Source: Verrucosispora sp. WMMD573
GTDB taxonomy: Bacteria > Actinomycetota > Actinomycetes > Mycobacteriales > Micromonosporaceae
Assembly (NCBI RefSeq): GCF_027497175.1
Contig: NZ_CP114901.1
Coordinates: forward strand, 3,472,001 to 3,536,000
Reading direction: 5' to 3'
DNA length: 64,000 nt
The translations under genes were made by a program, and so were the position numbers. Shown here piece after piece: positions 58,807-64,000 of the stretch (position 1 is the stretch's first letter; each line of letters opens with the position of its first letter). Under the pieces are notes generated by a model. It worked only from the letters and a program-made list of their open reading frames with translations. It was not told where the DNA came from and did no database searches.

Positions 58807-59394
58807 TCAGCCCGCCGTCTGCGGCGCGCGTCCACCCAGGTTCAGCCGGCCGAGCAGTTGCCGGGCCTGGTCGGCCACGTCGGCCTCCACGGTGACCGCG
58901 TACTGGCTGGCCCGTAGGGAACTGGCGGAGGTGAAGTCACGCTGCCCGCCCGTCATCGCATGTGCCACGGCGCCGAAGACGGCACCCCAGATCGCGCCGA
59001 TGACCAGGCCGGCGAGGATCACCGCCACCCAGTTCCCGACGGTGAAGATGCCGAACAGCAGGCCGATGAACAGACCGAACCACGCCCCCGTGCCGGCACC
59101 GACAAGCGCCGCGCGGGCGGTGGTTATCCGGCCCAGCACGGTCTCCACCAGGGCCAGGTCGGTGCCGACGATGGCGGTTCGTTCCACCGGGAACCGATTG
59201 TCGGCGAGGTGGTCGACCACCCGCTGAGCGGCTGGATAGTCCGGAAACGCGCCGATCGTCACGGTCGGTGGCCCGGTCGGTGGTCCGTGGCCGTCGCCAC
59301 TTGGAGCGGCGGGGCGGCCGCCCGGGCCCGACGGGAGGGTGCCGCCGCCGGTCACACCCGGCTGCCAGGCCGAGGGGTTCGACTGTGTGGTCAT
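58807..59394 (-). CDS. General stress protein 17M/YflT-like membrane protein
   Basis: 195 residues. Gly/Pro-rich N terminus (1-42), a YflT-like domain (TIGAFPDYPAAQRVVDHLADNRFPVERTAIV), then a Gly-rich membrane hairpin (about 100-150, GAWFGLFIGLLFGIFT, VAVILAGLVIGAIWGAVFGAV) and a soluble tail. Family members are induced by general stress in Bacillus. ATG with GAAGGAGGAG ahead. I looked for a SigB-type promoter upstream and could not settle on one. Confidence 0.85.
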   Translation of the reverse strand: MTTQSNPSAWQPGVTGGGTLPSGPGGRPAAPSGDGHGPPTGPPTVTIGAFPDYPAAQRVVDHLADNRFPVERTAIVGTDLALVETVLGRITTARAALVGAGTGAWFGLFIGLLFGIFTVGNWVAVILAGLVIGAIWGAVFGAVAHAMTGGQRDFTSASSLRASQYAVTVEADVADQARQLLGRLNLGGRAPQTAG

Positions 59395-59613
59395 GGGTCT
59401 CCTCCTTCGTCACCTGTCGCCTTCCCGCGTCGGCGCAGCGGTAACACCCCGGTGGCCGCCGGATGGACCCTGTGTCGAAGTCCGCGGTCGAGCCCTGGGA
59501 CACCTGCCCGGACGCAGCGGCACGACCCGCGCAAGCGTCGCGGGGAGACAGGGGTGGGCCCCCGGCACCGCCCGGTACGGGGGCGGTTGGCCGAGGGCCC
59601 ACGGGACGGGCGA

Positions 59614-62153
<2,540 letters not shown>

Positions 62154-62154
62154 C

Positions 62155-62183
62155 CCCACCGGCGGCCGCCCGCCGCCGGTGGG
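62155..62183. terminator. Bidirectional hairpin between FAD-protein and antiporter genes
   Basis: Perfect 12-bp arms (62155-62166, 62172-62183), loop of 5, starting 2 bases after one stop and ending 4 bases before the facing stop. Confidence 0.8.
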
Positions 62184-62187
62184 TGGC

Positions 62188-63468
62188 TCAGGCGGCGACG
62201 GGTTCCGAGGGCGCCGCTGAGGTCTTCGTCCTGGTGCGATTGCCGGACGCGTCCAGCAACCGCATGACCGGGGTCGCCGCGACGCCGTGTACCACCACGG
62301 AGACGATCACCACCAGGGCGACGGTGGCCCAGACGAGTTCCGCCTGCGGGAAGTCCGCCTTCGTGGTGGCGTATGCCAGGTAGTAGAACGAGCCGATGCC
62401 GCGAATGCCGAAGGCCGCGATCACCAGGTGTTCCGCGGGTCTTCCGGGAGCGCCGCGCAGCGCCAGCCAACCGGCAAGCGGTCGGACCACGAACACCAGG
62501 GCCAGACCGACAAGTGCGGCGGGCCAGGTCAACGCGGCCAGCAGCCCGCTGATCACCGCGCCGCCCAGCAGCAGCAGCATCAGCACCGTGAGCAGCCGTT
62601 CCACCTGCTCGGCGAAGTCGTGCAGCACCGCGTGGTACTTGTGGTTGCGCTCCGCCGCCCGGATCGCGCGGGCAGCCACGAAGACCGCCAGGAAGCCGTA
62701 CCCGCCGGCCACCTCGACCAGGCCGTACGCCAGGAAGGTGGCGGCCAGTGCCAGGAATCCCTCCGCGTGCCGGGCCAGCCGTAGCTCGCTGGGCGCCCGG
62801 AAGAAGAGCTTGCCGAGCAGCCAACCGATCAGGAGTCCACCGACCAGCCCGGCGCCGATCTTGTAGAGCAGGTCGACGGTGATCCAGCGGGCCAGCCAGT
62901 CACCCGGCGCGAGGCCGGTGCCCGCGATCGCGACCGCCGCGTACACGAACGGGAACGCCAGACCGTCGTTCAGCCCCGCTTCCGAGGTGAGCGCGAAACG
63001 AACCTCGTCCTCGGCATCCTCATCAGCGTTGGGCTCGCCGACCTGGACGTCACTGGCGAGGACCGGGTCGGTCGGCGCGAGCGACGCGGCGAGCAGCAGC
63101 GCGCTGGCCGGCACCAGGCCCGCCCACCACCACCCGAGCAGGGCGACGGCGGCGATGCACAGCGGCATGGCCACGGCGAGCAGCCGCCACGTCGACGACC
63201 ATCGCGCCCAACTCAACGGGCGATCGATCTTCAGGCCGGCACCCATCAACGCGACGATCACGCAGATCTCGGTGAGATGGGTGGCGATGTCCCGATGCGT
63301 CAGGGGATCGGGCACGGGCAGGTCGGTGGGCAGCGTGTAGACCAGCATCCCGAGGCCGAGGAAGGCCAGCGGCATGGACAGCGGTCGCCGCTCCAACAGC
63401 CGAGGCAGGATGCCGGCGAGCAGGGCCGCCACACCGAGCACCGCGAACGCAACGTCTACCGTCTCCAC
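62188..63468 (-). CDS. Cation:proton antiporter (CPA1-like)
   Basis: About 426 residues, some 12 hydrophobic segments. AASLAPTDPVLASDVQVG carries the TDP motif and SEAGLNDGLAFPFV the ND motif of Na+/H+ exchangers of the CPA1 group. Exchanges Na+ or K+ for H+ at the membrane. GTG at 63466-63468 with AGGCGG ahead; an ATG 48 bases up is less likely. Confidence 0.88.
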   Translation of the reverse strand: METVDVAFAVLGVAALLAGILPRLLERRPLSMPLAFLGLGMLVYTLPTDLPVPDPLTHRDIATHLTEICVIVALMGAGLKIDRPLSWARWSSTWRLLAVAMPLCIAAVALLGWWWAGLVPASALLLAASLAPTDPVLASDVQVGEPNADEDAEDEVRFALTSEAGLNDGLAFPFVYAAVAIAGTGLAPGDWLARWITVDLLYKIGAGLVGGLLIGWLLGKLFFRAPSELRLARHAEGFLALAATFLAYGLVEVAGGYGFLAVFVAARAIRAAERNHKYHAVLHDFAEQVERLLTVLMLLLLGGAVISGLLAALTWPAALVGLALVFVVRPLAGWLALRGAPGRPAEHLVIAAFGIRGIGSFYYLAYATTKADFPQAELVWATVALVVIVSVVVHGVAATPVMRLLDASGNRTRTKTSAAPSEPVAA

Positions 63469-63606
63469 CGGACCGCCTCTCGCCACGTCCGCAGCACGCG
63501 GACAGATGGCGCACAACGTGCCCCGGCCGAGGTCGCGGTAATCCGGGAAGATTTGCGGCGCCGGTGCCAGCCGTACCCCGAGTGGCCTGGATCGTCGGCC
63601 GGGTGC

Positions 63607-63999
63607 TCAGGCGGGTGGGAGCAGGATCTCGAACCAGACAGTCGAGCCGCGGACGGTGGGGTCGGTCCCCCAGGCGTCGCTCAGCTCCTCGATCAGACCC
63701 AACCCGCGTCCCCGGCTGCTCAGCGTCTCCGTGCGCGCCCGGGTCACCGTGCCCCGGGAACCTGAGTCGGCCACCGACACGAGCAGGCGCTCCGGGCTGA
63801 GATCGACCTCCACCCGGGCCGCCGTGCCGGCGTGCAGCAACGCGTTGGTGGTCAGCTCGCTGGCGCACAGCACCGCCGCACCGATCACCGACTCCGCGAC
63901 CTCCCACTCGCTGAGCTGGGCGGTCATCCAGTGCCGTACCCGGCTCGGCGCGGTCGGCTCGGCGGGCACCTCCATCCGGGCCGACCGGCTCGGCCGCAC
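63607..63999 (-). CDS. HATPase-domain anti-sigma regulatory-like protein (touches window edge)
   Basis: At least 130 residues; the frame is open at the right edge, so the start may lie outside (an in-frame GTG at 63997-63999 and an ATG at 63973-63975 are inside). GHKL/HATPase_c_2 domain: CASELTTNALLHAG (N box), VSVADSGSRG (G1 box), SSRGRGLGLIEEL (G2 box). Proteins of this size are anti-sigma kinases or regulators of SigB/F-type factors. A link to the sigma factor at 52784 is only suggestive. Confidence 0.82.
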   Translation of the reverse strand: MRPSRSARMEVPAEPTAPSRVRHWMTAQLSEWEVAESVIGAAVLCASELTTNALLHAGTAARVEVDLSPERLLVSVADSGSRGTVTRARTETLSSRGRGLGLIEELSDAWGTDPTVRGSTVWFEILLPPA

Positions 64000-64000
64000 C

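Overview
The window reads as one contiguous piece of chromosome from a high-GC actinomycete, most likely Micromonosporaceae (Micromonospora-like). The reasons are the very GC-rich coding sequence, frequent GTG starts with GGAGG-type ribosome sites, an XRE/DUF5753 plus DUF397 pair, a SigB/F/G-type sigma factor, a PAC2 protein, a GPP34 protein, a MhuD-type heme monooxygenase, and CBM2-bearing cellulases behind CebR-type operators. The genus is an inference. I see no rRNA, tRNA, CRISPR array, transposase, prophage, or PKS/NRPS cluster.

Layout. 1-7.6 kb is a surface-glycan sugar locus in two converging halves. One half has a GT4 glycosyltransferase (cut by the window edge), a FnlA/CapE-like dehydratase and a WecB/FnlC-like 2-epimerase (UDP-L-FucNAc-type chemistry). 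The other is a PglC-PglE-PglD-PglF-like set (bacillosamine-type chemistry and an initiating phosphoglycosyl transferase). 7.7-20.7 kb holds tex, dgt, an MBL hydrolase, a class A beta-lactamase-like protein, a zinc alcohol dehydrogenase, and sdhCAB with a divergent LysR gene. 20.7-30.3 kb holds hrpA, a repeat-rich 0.55 kb gap, a blasticidin-S-deaminase-like gene, a DUF559 gene bracketed by palindromes, and a Ski2-like DUF3516 helicase. 30.4-42 kb is mixed housekeeping: trmB, a class F sortase with its likely substrate, mhuD-like, exonuclease III, PAC2, EcsC, a GDSL lipoprotein, two NAD/flavin oxidoreductases and a semialdehyde dehydrogenase. 42-61 kb is bounded by two secreted cellulases (GH9-CBM2 and GH6-CBM2), each with the same promoter/CebR-box geometry. 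Between them lie a PP2C phosphatase, hrpB, the XRE/DUF397 pair, GPP34, an APC permease, a stress sigma factor, a phospholipase D-like protein, a pirin/MarR pair and a YflT-like stress protein. The end carries an FAD amine-oxidase-like protein, a cation/proton antiporter and a HATPase anti-sigma-like protein that touches the right edge.

How parts work together. The glycan genes supply two activated amino sugars and start lipid-linked glycan assembly. The two cellulases look co-regulated by a CebR-type repressor encoded elsewhere. Sigma factor, HATPase, PP2C and the YflT-like protein fit a general-stress theme. The sortase and the upstream exported protein form a candidate enzyme/substrate pair.

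The most unusual non-coding content is three families of dispersed palindromes at gene 3' ends. One is a 61-bp element present in three copies of identical length, two of which supply the stop codon of the neighbouring gene in the same register. There is also a 26-bp minisatellite and a degenerate 15/20-bp tandem array upstream of hrpA. I found no fully novel multi-gene system. The best leads are the palindrome families, the sortase with an apparently missing Arg next to a GPATG-type sorting signal, and the matched CebR promoters.
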